Origin: Panicum virgatum | Taxonomy: Eukaryota; Streptophyta; Magnoliopsida; Poales; Poaceae | DNA: 64,000 bases | NCBI RefSeq assembly: GCF_016808335.1 | Contig: NC_053138.1 | Coordinates: 57,008,951-57,072,950 of the forward strand | Direction: 5' to 3' | Part shown: positions 35,101 through 46,654 of the stretch, piece by piece | How positions within the stretch are numbered: position 1 is the stretch's first letter | Layout: every line of letters begins with the position of its first letter | Translations under genes and position numbers: made by a program | The notes under the pieces: model-generated | What the model was told of the DNA's origin: nothing | The model's input: only the letters and a program-made list of their open reading frames with translations | Database searches by the model: none

Positions 35101-37164
35101 GAGGGCGTCGCGGGCGCGCTGGGCAGCAGCATCGCGCTCCAGCACGGCGGCGGCGGCCTCATGTTCCGCGGCCTCGGCCCTAGCTAGGGCGGCCTCGCGC
35201 TCCTTCTGGGCGGCGGCAGCGACGGCGGCGGGGTCGACGACGCGCGGGGAGGAAGGGGGTCCCAACCATGGTGGATGCGGCGGCAGATCGCCGGCGCACA
35301 GGGTTGGGGCGCAGCCGAATCAGCGCGCTATGGCAGCGGAAGAAGCAGGGAAAAACCCTAACTCTTGATACCATGTAAGCAATGTATATTGCGGGGAATG
35401 AATGGATTGATTGATAGAGGTGCACATGGTGTACATATATAGACGGAATACCCTAGATGGTTTATAGAAACACCACCATCAAGGGATCCCGCCGCCGTCT
35501 ACTAACAGGGGGGCGCCCCCGGCCAGGAAGGCTGGGCGCCGGCCACCCAAGGCCCAATGGGCCAACTACTCGTAACCCTAATTGCCTTGCTAACAGGCAT
35601 GTTTGTTCAAGACAATAGTGCTTGGTAGGGATGTAAGTTTTGCAAATTTTTTCAACCATTGGGTCGACTGAAAATGTAGTTAGTTGAACTAGTTCAGATT
35701 TTCCGTGTGTGCGTGTGTGGGGGTGGGGGGGGGGGGTTGTTGTGGGGGAGGATCGACTAACTAGCCGACCACCATTGCTGTGACAACTTGTGAACTCTTT
35801 TCATACCATTGTAAATTAAAAGAATAAATTTTTGAGAAATAAATTTGAAGGATGAGAAAGGTTCATGCCTCTTTTTGGCTTGACTTCAATTCTGACACTG
35901 CTGGCTCTAGTTAAAAATACTTCGTTTTGTGAAGTCTATCAGCTCAAACTTTTCCGTTTCAAAAAAAAAATATCAGATCAAACTTTTAAATCTTCAACTA
36001 ACAAATAAAATATTTTCTTTGCAATGAAAACTATCAATACGTTTTGAAGTATTTACATTGGACAACTGAAAATCATATATGTAGATTTATTGGACTCCAC
36101 TTCAGAGACCGTATCATTTTGGTGCACTAGGACTAAGTGACTTACAGTGATGTCTAGAATGCCAGATCCACCGGATGCGTAGTTGGCGCCACCTCGTCCT
36201 CTAAGGAGATCGATGCTTGATAGCGGCGTCAGTGAGAGGTAAGCAGGTGGGCTCATCTTGAATCCTAGGTGCTGTGCTGCAATTTATATGTAATAACATT
36301 AGTAAAAAAAATATTTGTAGAGAATGCTGAGTATACAATTTTCACAATGATAACAAGATACGCCAACTTTTCGTAAACGTAGCAATTTCACTGCAACAAT
36401 TGTTGTGATCTGACGACACAATTCTCCAGTGCAATTGATGTGTTTCTAGAAATACCACAATAATTGTACCTAAAGATATATGTGACACCCCAGCTGCTAA
36501 TTGAACCTGTCGGTCCCTTTGTTGTTCTTTCGGTAAGTACCGCATTGCTCTCTTTTTTTTCCTTATCTGGAATTTTTTTTAAAAAAGTATTCATTTCTAT
36601 TACTATTTTTTCTTTGGGCGGCCTAAAGTTCCCTCAAGTAATAATTGGCATTAGCTAGCTTGTTCATCTTCTATTACGATTACTGTTTTGGACACGAGCT
36701 GGTTTCAGTACTCCAACCCAGCTCATTTAATCCAGCGAGTTTCAGCAGGTTTTGCTTGAACCATTCAGCTGGCCAAAGAATTTCAGGTAACAGAACAAGC
36801 CCGGAGCAGTGCAGAGGAGAGAGGCAAGAGACAGCCTTGGGCTGGGCTGGAGCGCACCTATGATGTCGGCGAGGTTGTAGCCGTTGGTGCAGCGCCCGGC
36901 CCGCGGGAAGACCGTGAGCGGGAGGTCGATGCCGTTCGGCGGCACCGCCTTGGGCGCCGGCGGCGGCAGGAAGTTGTTGTTGCCGGCGTCCACCAGCGAG
37001 TCCCCGAACACGTACATCGCCGGGACCACCGGGCGGCCACGGCCGACGGCGGCGCTCTCATCCTCGCCGGTCGCCGACGAGCAGAGCACGGCCGCGGCGG
37101 CTGCCAGTACCAGCAGAGCGGCGGCGATGATGGCCGTGGCCGTGCCGACAGCCGGAGTGGTCAT
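28974..37164 (-). CDS. GDSL-motif esterase/lipase, five exons
   Basis: Exons on the minus strand are 36858-37164, 36146-36276, 29776-30015, 29436-29688 and 28974-29230. They join in frame to 395 aa. The family hydrolyses esters, usually in the wall or secretory route. An N-terminal hydrophobic stretch (IIAAALLVLAAAAAVL) suggests a signal peptide. Block I is YVFGDSLVDAGNNN with catalytic Ser at about 56. Block II is NYASGGSGILD, block III is STGGNDF with Asn about 194, and block V is WDMVH with Asp 348 and His 351. The His is followed by Gly where Pro is usual. Length fits the family. Intron 2 (30016-36145) is 6.1 kb because a Copia element inserted there. All splice signals and catalytic residues are intact, so the gene may still work if that intron is removed. 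Confidence 0.85.
30224..30407 (-). repeat. 3' LTR (184 bp)
   Basis: Direct repeat of 35374-35595. It lacks about 38 bp (a CCGCCGCCGTCTACTAACAG-containing segment). Confidence 0.9.
30402..33858 (-). pseudogene. Copia pol (protease, integrase, RT, RNase H), broken
   Basis: The order is protease with FFDSSATSHMT (SA where GA is usual), then the HHCC zinc finger (WHRHLGHPG..LCNACQ). The integrase core follows with the acidic triad visible in HCDLWT, QCDNGREF and NGKAERII. RT begins with NWRAAMEAEDDALLANKTWDL. The frame breaks near 31620-31750, again near 31380-31530, and once more near 31290-31320. The RT catalytic motif reads LYVDYIVL, not YVDD. RNase H (30402-31286) keeps YSDADWAG, SSAEAEYR and YADIFTKGLP. 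Because the catalytic aspartate is replaced and the frame is broken, no active polymerase is expected. Confidence 0.85.
33859..35265 (-). pseudogene. Copia gag, frameshifted
   Basis: The start ATG at 35265 opens an Ala/Arg/Glu-rich leader (VAAAAQKEREAALARAEAAE). LLDINAGNYTRWRDQILL then marks the gag core. Around 34750 the frame shifts to the one that reads CALEDQFLGNRETRALHLNV and LLRGLNERF (34394-34864). A third frame reads GGRSKDRRRLGGKPRSD and a Gln/Ala-rich tail (QALLVQQAQAQALLAQQAQ). It ends GWDQ and an in-frame TAG at about 33858, just before protease. No CCHC knuckle is evident. This is a gag broken by at least two frame changes. Confidence 0.7.
35356..35373 (-). other. Primer binding site
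   Basis: TGGTATCAAGAGTTAGGG on the minus strand, directly inside the 5' LTR. Confidence 0.8.
35374..35595 (-). repeat. 5' LTR (222 bp)
   Basis: TGTAAGCAATG..TTGCTAACA; short for a Copia LTR. Confidence 0.9.
35700..35750. repeat. GT/G-rich low-complexity run
   Basis: GTGTGTGCGTGTGTGGGGGT followed by a G run, in GDSL intron 2 outside the Copia element. Confidence 0.8.
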
Positions 37165-37852
37165 GGACAGTGGGGGTTGAATTATTGAGCAGAGAGCAGG
37201 TGTGTGGCGATGCGTGTCGCGTGTTGCGGTGCTCACATGTAGGTGGTAATGGGCCATGGCTCTAATGACCTCTTCATAGCCCACTAAAATTTTTAAAATT
37301 TTTAGTTCAAAAATACATATGTTTAGAGCCCGATTCTTTTAAAGCCCGATCTTTAGATTTTCTAGTTCAAAATGTTGGGCACTTTACCACCCCTATCCAC
37401 ATGTGATGGCGACGTGCACACCGGCACACTGCACTCGGGTTACCTACCTCCATTCCAAAAGTGGAACATGAGGGATTGAGGGGATAGGAACTTTGGTACG
37501 TCTTGAACACTGATTGCGTTTCCCCTGTACATTCAGGCTATGGGCCGCATTTTTAGCTTCTGCATCTCCTACTTTTGGGTATAATACAGGTTGTAGTTTT
37601 TGAAGTAGAAAATCGCAAGCTAATCGGCAATCACAATCACTCGATGGTGCTTGGAAAGGCAAAATAAACTATACATATCATATTACATTATTACTACAAG
37701 ATTAAGGCACTGATGGACCATCAATGCATTTTTACAGTAAGTACATGTGATGCCAGTTTATGTGCAACACTAGATATTTCCTCTTCCAACCAAACCTAAA
37801 CACCTTGTTATTCGCAATGGAGCTGAAATCTCATTTTACGGATCAGGTACAC

Positions 37853-37855
<3 letters not shown>
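37165..37855. other. Upstream region of the GDSL gene
   Basis: No clear TATA box. Small open frames without support. Confidence 0.4.

Positions 37856-37918
<63 letters not shown>
37856..37918. repeat. (TA)n microsatellite, about 62 bp
   Basis: Perfect TA run directly abutting the MITE at 37919; the element may have inserted into a TA-rich target. Confidence 0.95.
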
Positions 37919-37921
<3 letters not shown>

Positions 37922-38125
37922 GCGGATCCAGAAGCTGACCATTGGGAGCTCATTTCTCTTTCTTCCTCCTCCTCCTTCACTTTCTCATCTTCTTCTTCTT
38001 CCTCTTCATCTTTTTTTTCTTCCTCCTCCCCTTCAACCATGGCCGAAAATTGTAGGGGGCTCCATGGACTTCATGGAGGTAGGGGGGCTGGAGCTTCGTT
38101 AGCCCCCCTGTTGGATCCGCCACTG
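37919..38125. mobile_element. MITE with GGGGCGGATCCA ends
   Basis: Left GGGGCGGATCCAG and right TGGATCCGCCACTG are inverted repeats. The interior is CT-rich. TATATA flanks both ends. Confidence 0.55.
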
Positions 38126-39596
38126 TATATATCAAGATCCATCCTGACATCTTTCTATGTGCTCTTTTTTAGGGTTAACCGGGGAGCATCTCCCCATCTG
38201 ATTTCATCGATGGGCTTTTAGGCAAGCTAAAATGCTACAAATTTGAGATTCAGCAATTTTACAAACAGCTCAACACAACAAAACACCTAGAACAGGGAGG
38301 ACAATTTTACAACTCAAGAGATAAAGCTGAGACACCAACTAGAAAAGATGACCACCCAATGTCGATGGGAGCCACCACATTCATAGAATGAATGCTCTTT
38401 AATGGTCGTTTATATTTTGCATCTTGCGCTCTTTAGACAAAAAAAAAATCCCAATCCACTCGGTCATCTTGAAGAATAACAGGATGCCGGGTGCTAATGG
38501 CATGTCATGAAGACAAGTTTGCCACATGGTTGCTCGGAAGTAAAAGACAAATCACACAATAGCCAAATTGGGCACAGTGGAACGTAACCACTAAATTTGA
38601 CAAAAGGGTAAAGAAATTTTGCAAAGTCAGATTCAAATGCTGACTAACCAAAGGCTGTTTTTACTTTATTACATCCATGAATGCCATGCCCGGGGTTTTC
38701 GTTCTGCAGTGGAGTGGAGTAGGTAGGCGATGGATGGACCAGCAAAATCATAGAGCCAGCCAACGCATGCCAAACATGGCCAGGACGTTTCGCTCGAACC
38801 ATTAAGCTTGTTTCCCAAAAAGTTTCAGAGAATTGATCAAAAAAAAAAGTTTCAGGGAACAGAACAGAACCTCACCGCCCCGCTGGAGCAGAGGAGGCAA
38901 GTAGCGCTGGCGAAGGCACCAGCGCCATTCTGCAGCGCTCTTTGACAACGAATTGAGTTTTCTGCTCGAGTTGAACTGTACGATTCCTCATTAGCTCAAG
39001 TTTTATGGTCAACTCCTTTCAAAAAAAATTATAGTAACTCCTTTCAAAAAAAAAAGTTTTATGGTCAACTAGTTGAAGAATGCAATTTCATATAGTGCCA
39101 GGTGCCAATTTCCAGAAGATTAAAACATGGTACAATATGTTCCATTACCCCCACTCAATATGTAGCATTTTCAAGCCTTTGGGAACACGAGAATTTCATG
39201 ATAATCATCATTTTGTTGAACAGAAAAGCATTCACTCTCATTGGATGCCAGAGGTTTACAGGGAATCCTGTGGTCCAAACGAAAGAACATTTCTTACAAC
39301 GTAAACTTTTCCTTTCACCTACAACATTACTGCAAAGAAGCAAAAGGAGAGGGCCAGTACCAGCAAGCTACAAACGAGGCCAATGGAAAGTTTCCCCATT
39401 TTGTGGCCTGCTACAACTTCGCTCAGCAAATGGCTGAAACAAATGGTGTAAGATGGATTCACAGATCGCACCTGGTGGGTGCTGCATTTCCCATTCATCT
39501 CACCTGTGTATACTGATGGGGATGGCACAAGCCACTGGTAATACTGACGAAATCACATTGGCCCCTGGTTTGGACGTCGGCTAATGGAATTGTACC
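38126..39596. other. Intergenic; 3' flank of UNC93-like copy 1
   Basis: No gene seen. 39080-39596 probably includes 3' UTR of the minus-strand gene ending at 39597. Confidence 0.4.
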
Positions 39597-42500
39597 TTAG
39601 GGTCTGACGGTCGATGTCCTCTCGACGACATGGGTAAGGAACAAGAACGAGCCAAAGGAGATGAAGAGGGACGTGGTCATCAAGATAAGCATGGCCTGAA
39701 GTGTGATGTTTGGGCTAAGGAAGAAGATGACTGCAATGGCACCTGATTGCCACACCTTCAGCTGTGCAAAGGCAGCCTCCTGCATTTTCCATGTTGTCAA
39801 AATTGAGTATTCATCATTAAAGCCAAGTGGTTATGCCAGGAAATAAAAATTTTAAAATTATACCCTTTGAATATCAAATTAATTGACTCATAAGCCAGCT
39901 AATGAGATCAAAGCATAGTATTCATGTGTACACGAAACACTAAATAAATGCACTAAAATAAGGTTACCTTGACATCTTCGAACAGCAGCCCAAGGAGTGC
40001 ACTTAACTGTGTATTCAAGACACCATCACCAACACCCCATAAGGCACCTATGAATAGTGGTATTGCTGCACCAAGCAGTCCAGACATTGGACTGTTGGCA
40101 GAATAAAGATGAGTAAAATACAGTAAAGCCACAGGCATAACTGAAGTATAATTTACAAATACCATACCTGTAAAAGAAAAGCAACCAGAATAGGACTACA
40201 GCCTGAAGAACAGCTCCGACCGACACTATAAATGCTGCTGAATGAAGTCCAGAAGTCAAGCGTCCAGCAATCAATGAACACTGCAACTCCAGATGTGTTC
40301 CAAGAATCAGGTAAACATGCAGTACGTCTTTTTTCAAGCAGCTTCGAATGGTATGGTACTACTGTACTAGGTTGCACATATCTTTCTTTTTTTTTTTGAT
40401 AGTGGGTTGCAGATATCTAGATAACAGGATATGCTGTCATTGCTAGTGTGACTAGTACACTTTGGCGATTACTGCCTAGTGCAATGGAAACAACAGGGCA
40501 AAATGAATATAGAATGTAGCATAATAAATTAATAATGGTACAACAAATGGAGAATATCTGTCAATATTTTCTGGGCAAAAGAAGGATAAAATAAGTTATT
40601 CAACAAGTGGGTCATTTTTATTTTACGTACAACTACATCAGCTGCACCATAAATTGCCATGGCTCCACCAACGCCACTGATGCCAAGAACAGGTGTTACA
40701 ATACTCTTTGTGAATACCGCCCTTCAGAAAAATCCACACAACTGTCTTAGAAAAATGCTTACTAAAAAGTGAACCACCATGGATGTTGAAACAACATGAG
40801 CTACTTACCATACAAATGCCTGCTGTAAACCTGAATATGCAATAAGAGGGATGGTAAGAAGCATCCTTCGATCCTTAAGTGGGGCAACAATGTATTTCAG
40901 CATAGCTCCAAATGAGGAATGTGTTGGAGCATTATCTTTTTTCTCATCTCTTTTCGAAAGTAAACACATTAATACAATGCCCACAATCATAAAACCAAGG
41001 AACACAGCAAACAGCAGATTTTTCCCCGTGACACTTTCACCATCCTGAAGTGATACAAGAGACAGAGGGTCAAACAAAATGGCACCTTACATTTAAAAAA
41101 AATGACATTTAGAAAATAACCTTAATTTAGCTTAGCTACTAATATCATTATAAAGAACAGAATGACATATGTAAAAAGATTATGCAGTTTGAAATATTAT
41201 AATGTGACGCTAACCTTTCCATTTCTCAGTAGAGCAAGCGAGATCAAATTTCCAATGACCTACACAGTTCAAATGTAGTATTAGTCAGAAACAATTGCAC
41301 TGTAGAGGAGACATCTCAAGAGAGAAATAGATAATGCAGTTTAGGGATGAAGAATAAATGCTAGAATATCTACTAGCATGTTTTGACTAAGCAGAGCTCC
41401 TGGACAACTGTACCTGTGTGCTAGCAAACATTCCCCAAAACTCCCCATTGAAGCTCCCTAAAGTTGGACCCTCGGGCAAATTATTTTCTCTTGCATGACT
41501 AAGGGCAGCTGATGTAAGGTATGTACCCTGCAGTGCAGTGTATAGCTGTGAGATGGAAAGAAACAGGGACTAAAAATTTAAAAAAGAGAAGCTGTTACCT
41601 GCCCAACCCAAATGATTGATGCAGTAAAACCAAGGTAGAGTGAAGCTGGCACCATTGTGTACCTGAAAATTTGTCATTCAAGTTAGATTACACAATAGGT
41701 ATCATGTTGAATGTACAACTTTCTGTGGCATTTTACACAACTGAAACACCCACTGCATAACATCGGCTAGGATCAAGCTATCCATGTCCAAACAACTTAT
41801 GTGTATCAACAAAAAAAAGAACAATCCCTAGTGGAGAGTTCAGGAGAGAGTCCCCACCTGGCACATGCTGAGAAGCCCACTAAATACAAATACATTTTCT
41901 TAAGAACACAGGGACCTGAGTCCCTTCCAGCTTACTTACTGCAGACCATAAAACAGGTAGAACATGACACGTACTACCTCTCTACGTCCAAATCACCGGG
42001 GGTAACACAATTGCTAGTTTGCTACAGCTATGTCTCAAATTACCGATCACCAGGACAGGGGGAATGTCAGCATGTATCCTCTACCCAAACAGGAACTACA
42101 GAACACTATCAAACAGGAGTTCACCATCGACACTAATCTCTAATCCAAACTACCTACGCATTTTATCAAACAGGGGAGCACGCATCTAACTCCAAACCAG
42201 AATGGCACTACGGCATTAGCAAGGGTCGCGATCCGCGATCAAGACGCGCGCTACCATGTCGGGACGAAGTTGGAGAGGATGAAGAGCAAGTAGCCGCTGC
42301 TGCCGACGACGAGCGCGCGCTTGGGCCCCATCCGCGTGACCACGGGCGACGCGGCCACGCAGAAGAGCGTGAAGGAGGTGTAGAGGATCCCCATCGAGAC
42401 GGTGCCCAGGTCGCCCTCCTGCACCGCGACCGCACCGATGAGAACGAGAACGAGAAGAGGGATCGGGAACCCGCGGCAGTGGAAGGATAACAGGGGAGGA

Positions 42501-42683
42501 TCGCGCGCGCACGGTGTTCACGGAGGTCTCGAGGTTCTGCGCGGCGCTGTAGGCGGAGAAGACGAAGAGGAAGGCAGCGGAGACGAGGTGCGCGTCGGCG
42601 GCGTGGCTCCGGCCGCCCGCCGCCGGCGCCGGCGCGGCGAGGAGCGGCGAGGCCGCGGCCTCCTCGTCGCGGTGGGCGTCCAT
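39597..42683 (-). CDS. UNC93-like membrane protein, copy 1 (complete)
   Basis: Ten exons on the minus strand: 42513-42683, 42255-42418, 41599-41662, 41414-41527, 41215-41259, 40809-41044, 40631-40721, 40168-40280, 39968-40091 and 39597-39779, joining in frame to 434 aa. The UNC93 family is related to major facilitator transporters; a plant member has been tied to potassium balance and stress tolerance. Typical segments are visible: SAAFLFVFSAYSAAQNLETS, GTVSMGILYTSFTLF, RALVVGSSGYLLFILSNFVP, SLYLGFTASIIWVGQGTYLT, SHARENNLPEG, FNGEFWGMFASTQVIGN and ALWGVGDGVLNTQLSALLG. About 11-12 hydrophobic stretches fit a multi-pass protein. All borders follow GT..AG. Two more copies follow head to tail at 46655 and 48035; this is the only one with an unbroken frame. 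Confidence 0.88.
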
Positions 42684-42756
42684 GGCTGCCGGCCTCTCCG
42701 GGGATGCGGGGCACGAGAGGTCGAGACGAGAGCGCGGCGCAGTGAAGTGAGAGGGG

Positions 42757-42779
42757 GAAGCTTCTAGAAGCTCTTATAG
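42757..42779 (-). promoter_or_regulatory. TATA-like box with heat-shock-element palindrome
   Basis: On the plus strand GAAGCTTCTAGAAGCTC gives GAAnnTTCnnGAA (42757-42769), the arrangement bound by heat shock factors. The minus strand shows CTATAAGAG at 42771-42779, about 90 bp before the ATG. Neither is present at the same place in copy 3. Function is inferred from sequence only. Confidence 0.4.
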
Positions 42780-44557
42780 TCGGGGGCCTCGAGGTGGGGG
42801 GAGGTCCGGCCGGTGGCCGGCGCGGTAGCGGAGGAGACGAGACGAGGACGGCGGCCGGGCCGAGCGTGCGCCGGGAGGTGGGGCCCGCAGGGCAGTGGCT
42901 CACTGGCTTGTCCGTTGCGGCTCGGTAGCTGATGATTTCCTGCGCCTTTTGTCCGTGTGTTCTTGGATGTTCCTCTCGAAAGCTTTCCAAGTGGATAGAG
43001 GCCTCTGCATCATCATTCTAATTTCTAATCTAATCTAAGCTAAAAAAACAAAGAAAGATACTTTGGATCACCAGACGGCTGTCGTACGCCAACCAGGATC
43101 TGAAAATCGCCGCCAATTTCAAAAAAGAAATGTTCTTTTTTGTGTGGTTTATTGTGAACTCCATTCCAATCTGGAATTTAAAATACGAAATGAGACAAAC
43201 GGTATCATGTTGCTATTTTTTTTGTCTCATTTGTGCTTTCAACCCCACTTGAGCTTTTATCTAGTATCCTAACATGATTTTTGTCGTCCTTATAAAAAAA
43301 ACATGATTGTTGTCGATAGTAACCTATACTATGTAGCAGGTCTTGCATTGTCAGCAATGACTCGTGGTGGACTGTGAGATCATTTCTGCAGGCTGGTCTT
43401 TTCTTTTGGTTTTTTCGTTTTTGAAGCACAGACTCTGCAGGCTTGCAGCGCTAGGTAAAAGCAGTGGCCTGCACCCGTGTTGGCGTGCTCTTGGAGCCTT
43501 TGCCAACGCGACGGTGACAGTTGTTGGCCTTTGATGCCGCTAGTAATAGTGTCGTGTACTCGAACGGATTCCGCCATTTGTCAGGTGACGCGTCTGATCG
43601 GATCACGCAAGTGCCAACCACCAGCAACCGACGCGACTACCCTGCTCCGACCGCTCCAGGCCTCCACGGACTCGCACTCCTTGTCCTTGTCCTTGGCTCC
43701 TTGCATGATTCAAGTATTCACGGTGTTCTGCTGGGACAGGAGCTGGCTGATTCAAAGCCAGCTGATTTCGGCTAATTCAATAATATTATGTGAGAGTGAA
43801 TAAGTCAAAAAAAAGCCGGCTTGTGCTGCTACTGGCTAGCTAAATAGAGTGTTTGTTTCATGTACTGTTGCTAGCAATGGAAGGGTTCGATAACGGCCAA
43901 GCTAGATACAGCAGTGGAAGGGTTCAATAAGCTAGATATGACAAGGTACATTATACATAACAAAATAGTTGTAGGCTCCAATCAAGAAATGATATCCAGA
44001 GGGGCTCGATTTTAAGTAAAAAAAAGGACTTAATGAATTTTTTTAGAACAATTAATTAGGGGATTTCATTATTTATTCTCTTCCATCTACCGCATCTCCT
44101 ATTTTGGTCCACCCAACGTTCAAAAACGAAAAAAACGTTTTTGATACAAATCTAACTAGATCTATATGAGGCAGCTTAATTTGAACCCCGCTCTAGTTGG
44201 ATTTATTAGGTTTTGGAAAGAGGAGATGTTTGTTGATACATCTAACTAGAATATCTAGTTGTGGCAACTCAAATCTGAGGTCTGCATAGATTTAGCATTT
44301 GGTGCTGATCCATATAATGGTAGATTTGGTGTGAGCTACGCTTCTAATTAATAGATTTAATTTTTAACAAGTTGAATCTAGAATTGGACGAGGATTGGCA
44401 TGGGAAATGATGTTGTTCCCCTGCTAAAATTAAGGAACATGTTTGTTGGTATAACGGGGCAGATCCAATGACTGAGATTGATTGAAAGCATTGTGCCAAC
44501 TAGCTAAACACAGGGACCGCTTCACGTTTGACCTTTTTCATTCGTTCAATAGTTTTA
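42780..44557. other. Intergenic, no gene seen
   Basis: GC-rich promoter side until about 42960, then AT-rich. A short open frame at 43477-43803 is unsupported. Confidence 0.4.
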
Positions 44558-45065
44558 TTAGGAAAAAATGTATTTTCCATCCATGAAGTATTTACAAAAA
44601 TATGGCATTCACCCCTCATGTTTCATTATTCAAATCAACCCCTTAACTAAATAAACAGGTGCATTTATCATCCCCACCTTAGTTTAACAATGGTTTAGTG
44701 CAACCTAATGGTGGTTTATGCCGTGCAATCATTTGACTAATCTCCTCTTAGCAATGTAATATGCTGAGTTGAAGATATAAAGTCTAGAAAAAAAGTAAAT
44801 CCTCTAAATTGGGTACCCAAAAAATTTTATCCGAAAAAACTAACTTAACCAATTCACATCAAATTGTTATAGTGATTGACTTAACATTAGACGTGGTTAG
44901 GCCATGATTAGTAAGATAATTACACGACCTAAACCTATATTATATGGCACCAAAGCAATTGTTAAATTAAGGTGGGGATGATAAATGCGCCATTTTACAT
45001 GAAAATATGAGGGATGAATGTCACACTTTTGCAATACTTAAGGGGTGAAAAATACACTTTTTTCC
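44558..45065. mobile_element. Long-TIR MITE, 9-bp target duplication
   Basis: About 130 bp at each end are inverted (GGAAAAAATGTATTTTCCATC on the left). The 9-bp word ATAGTTTTA is at 44549-44557 and 45066-45074, as left by Mutator-type elements. No coding region. Confidence 0.8.
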
Positions 45066-45156
45066 ATAGTTTTAATCTCCTCTGCATAGAGCCCACCGGA
45101 GCAGCTATCAAGTTAGAGCGAGCTAGGTGGATTCGAGGAGGCTAGCCACCCAGGAA

Positions 45157-45335
45157 TGAGATCCTCTACAGTAGCTGCATAGATGATTTCGGTCATTGAC
45201 GCGTGAGCCCAACCTCAAGTGTTGGTGGCCAAGTCCCTCTGCAGTAACTGCAGAGGGACTGAGCCACTGACATATGGGACCAGGTCCATACGTCAACGAC
45301 GGAAATCACTTACGCAGCTGCTGTAGAGGATCTCA
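45157..45335. mobile_element. MITE with TGAGATCCTCTACAG ends
   Basis: TGAGATCCTCTACAGTAGCTGC on the left and its near-perfect complement on the right. A second inverted phrase, TCATTGACG / CGTCAACGA, lies inside. Target duplication not clear. Confidence 0.7.
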
Positions 45336-46654
45336 GTCCCTTTAGGTACACCCTCGATATAGCGGCAGATCAACTTGATGGCCTCGTTCAATGCGCCTGG
45401 TCTCAACTTATAGGTCAAACCCAATAGCAAATGAGTGAGACATCCTAGGGAGGGTCAAGAAAATGACGGTTCATTCGGTGGGTTCCAAGTGGAAATGATT
45501 AAAATGTAGAGGTAAAACCGTCGACTATGAAAGAGTCCATGTGAAGTGCCAAAACCTGAACAAATCTGTCATAGCGAGTTTCACAAAAAAAATACGAATC
45601 CGTCACAAAAAAAGAAACATGAATTACAATTTACTAGGTGCAGACCCAAGGCCTTGTGAGGCCTCGTTTGGAAGTTGGAACTCATGAGTAGCATAGGGTT
45701 TCAAGTATTTTAGGTGATATAGGAATTTTGGAGAAAAGGAGAGATGCAATACAGGACGGCAGCGGTGGTTGGCTCTAATTTGCGTGGATACCACATTGTT
45801 TTTTTTTTCTTTTCTCGAACACGCTCGGGAGCTGCATATCTTTGTATTAAGAAGAGGAACTTAGCCAATTACAATAACCAATCACACACCTTGGTCAGAA
45901 CCTTGGGCCAGAATGGGTGACGGTAGAATAAAAACACAAAAAAGACACTATTACGAAAAAAAAGGAAGAATGTAGGACCTGACCACAACACCCTAATGTA
46001 AATTATTGTGAATTTTTGTCTGCACGTATTTGCCAGATGGGCTCGCAGAGCTCACCAGACACCGGCAAATGACACGGGACACGCGGAGACCTGGAAATAT
46101 CCTTAGCGATCGGCAGTTCGGCACTTGAGGTAAACACTCCTCGCTTCCCGGTTAGGCGGGCTACCATGGGCACATTGCAAGCAAATTCTTGTGAGGAAAT
46201 GTAGACACATTATTTCGAGAAGAAAAGGTGTCCGGGTTTGGAACTGCCCAGGTTTGTTGTGTCTCCACTTTCGAGGAGACCCATTACACATTCTTACCAG
46301 TAGATTCCCCCCCCCCCCCCCCCCTCAAGTTGATTTCGACGTAAATTGTTGTGAATTTTTCTTCTGGCAGCCTAGCATGCCCTCAAATTTTTGCATCTAC
46401 TACCTCAGCACGGCATTCAGGATTCAGAAGGACACGATTAGACTTGTCAAAATTGTTCCTAAGATTCAGCAACCGCACTAGACTGACTGACAGAATCCAT
46501 ATGCTCTGATGCAAAGTAAGCATCCCAGATTGGAGATTCCCAGGTCGAGGAAGTGAACCGCGGTGAGCATTGCTGCTGCCGGCTGCCGCATTGCTGTTGC
46601 AGAGGAAACGAACAGAGAGAAAGGGGAAGCGGCCGGAGGCGCGTGCGAGCGTAC
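45336..46654. other. Intergenic; where UNC93 copy 2 exons 3-10 should be
   Basis: No UNC93 exon is recognisable here. A run of 18 C lies at 46307-46324. Confidence 0.5.

Larger units (their letters stand above)
30224..35595 (-). mobile_element. Full-length Copia retrotransposon in GDSL intron 2
   Basis: LTRs lie at 30224-30407 and 35374-35595, with target duplication GGCAT at 30219-30223 and 35596-35600. The primer site TGGTATCAAGAGT (minus) is next to the right LTR, and the purine tract CTGCGGGGGAG is next to the left. Gag, protease, integrase, RT and RNase H follow in Copia order on the minus strand, the same sense as the host gene. Several frameshifts and stops make it non-autonomous. Confidence 0.92.
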
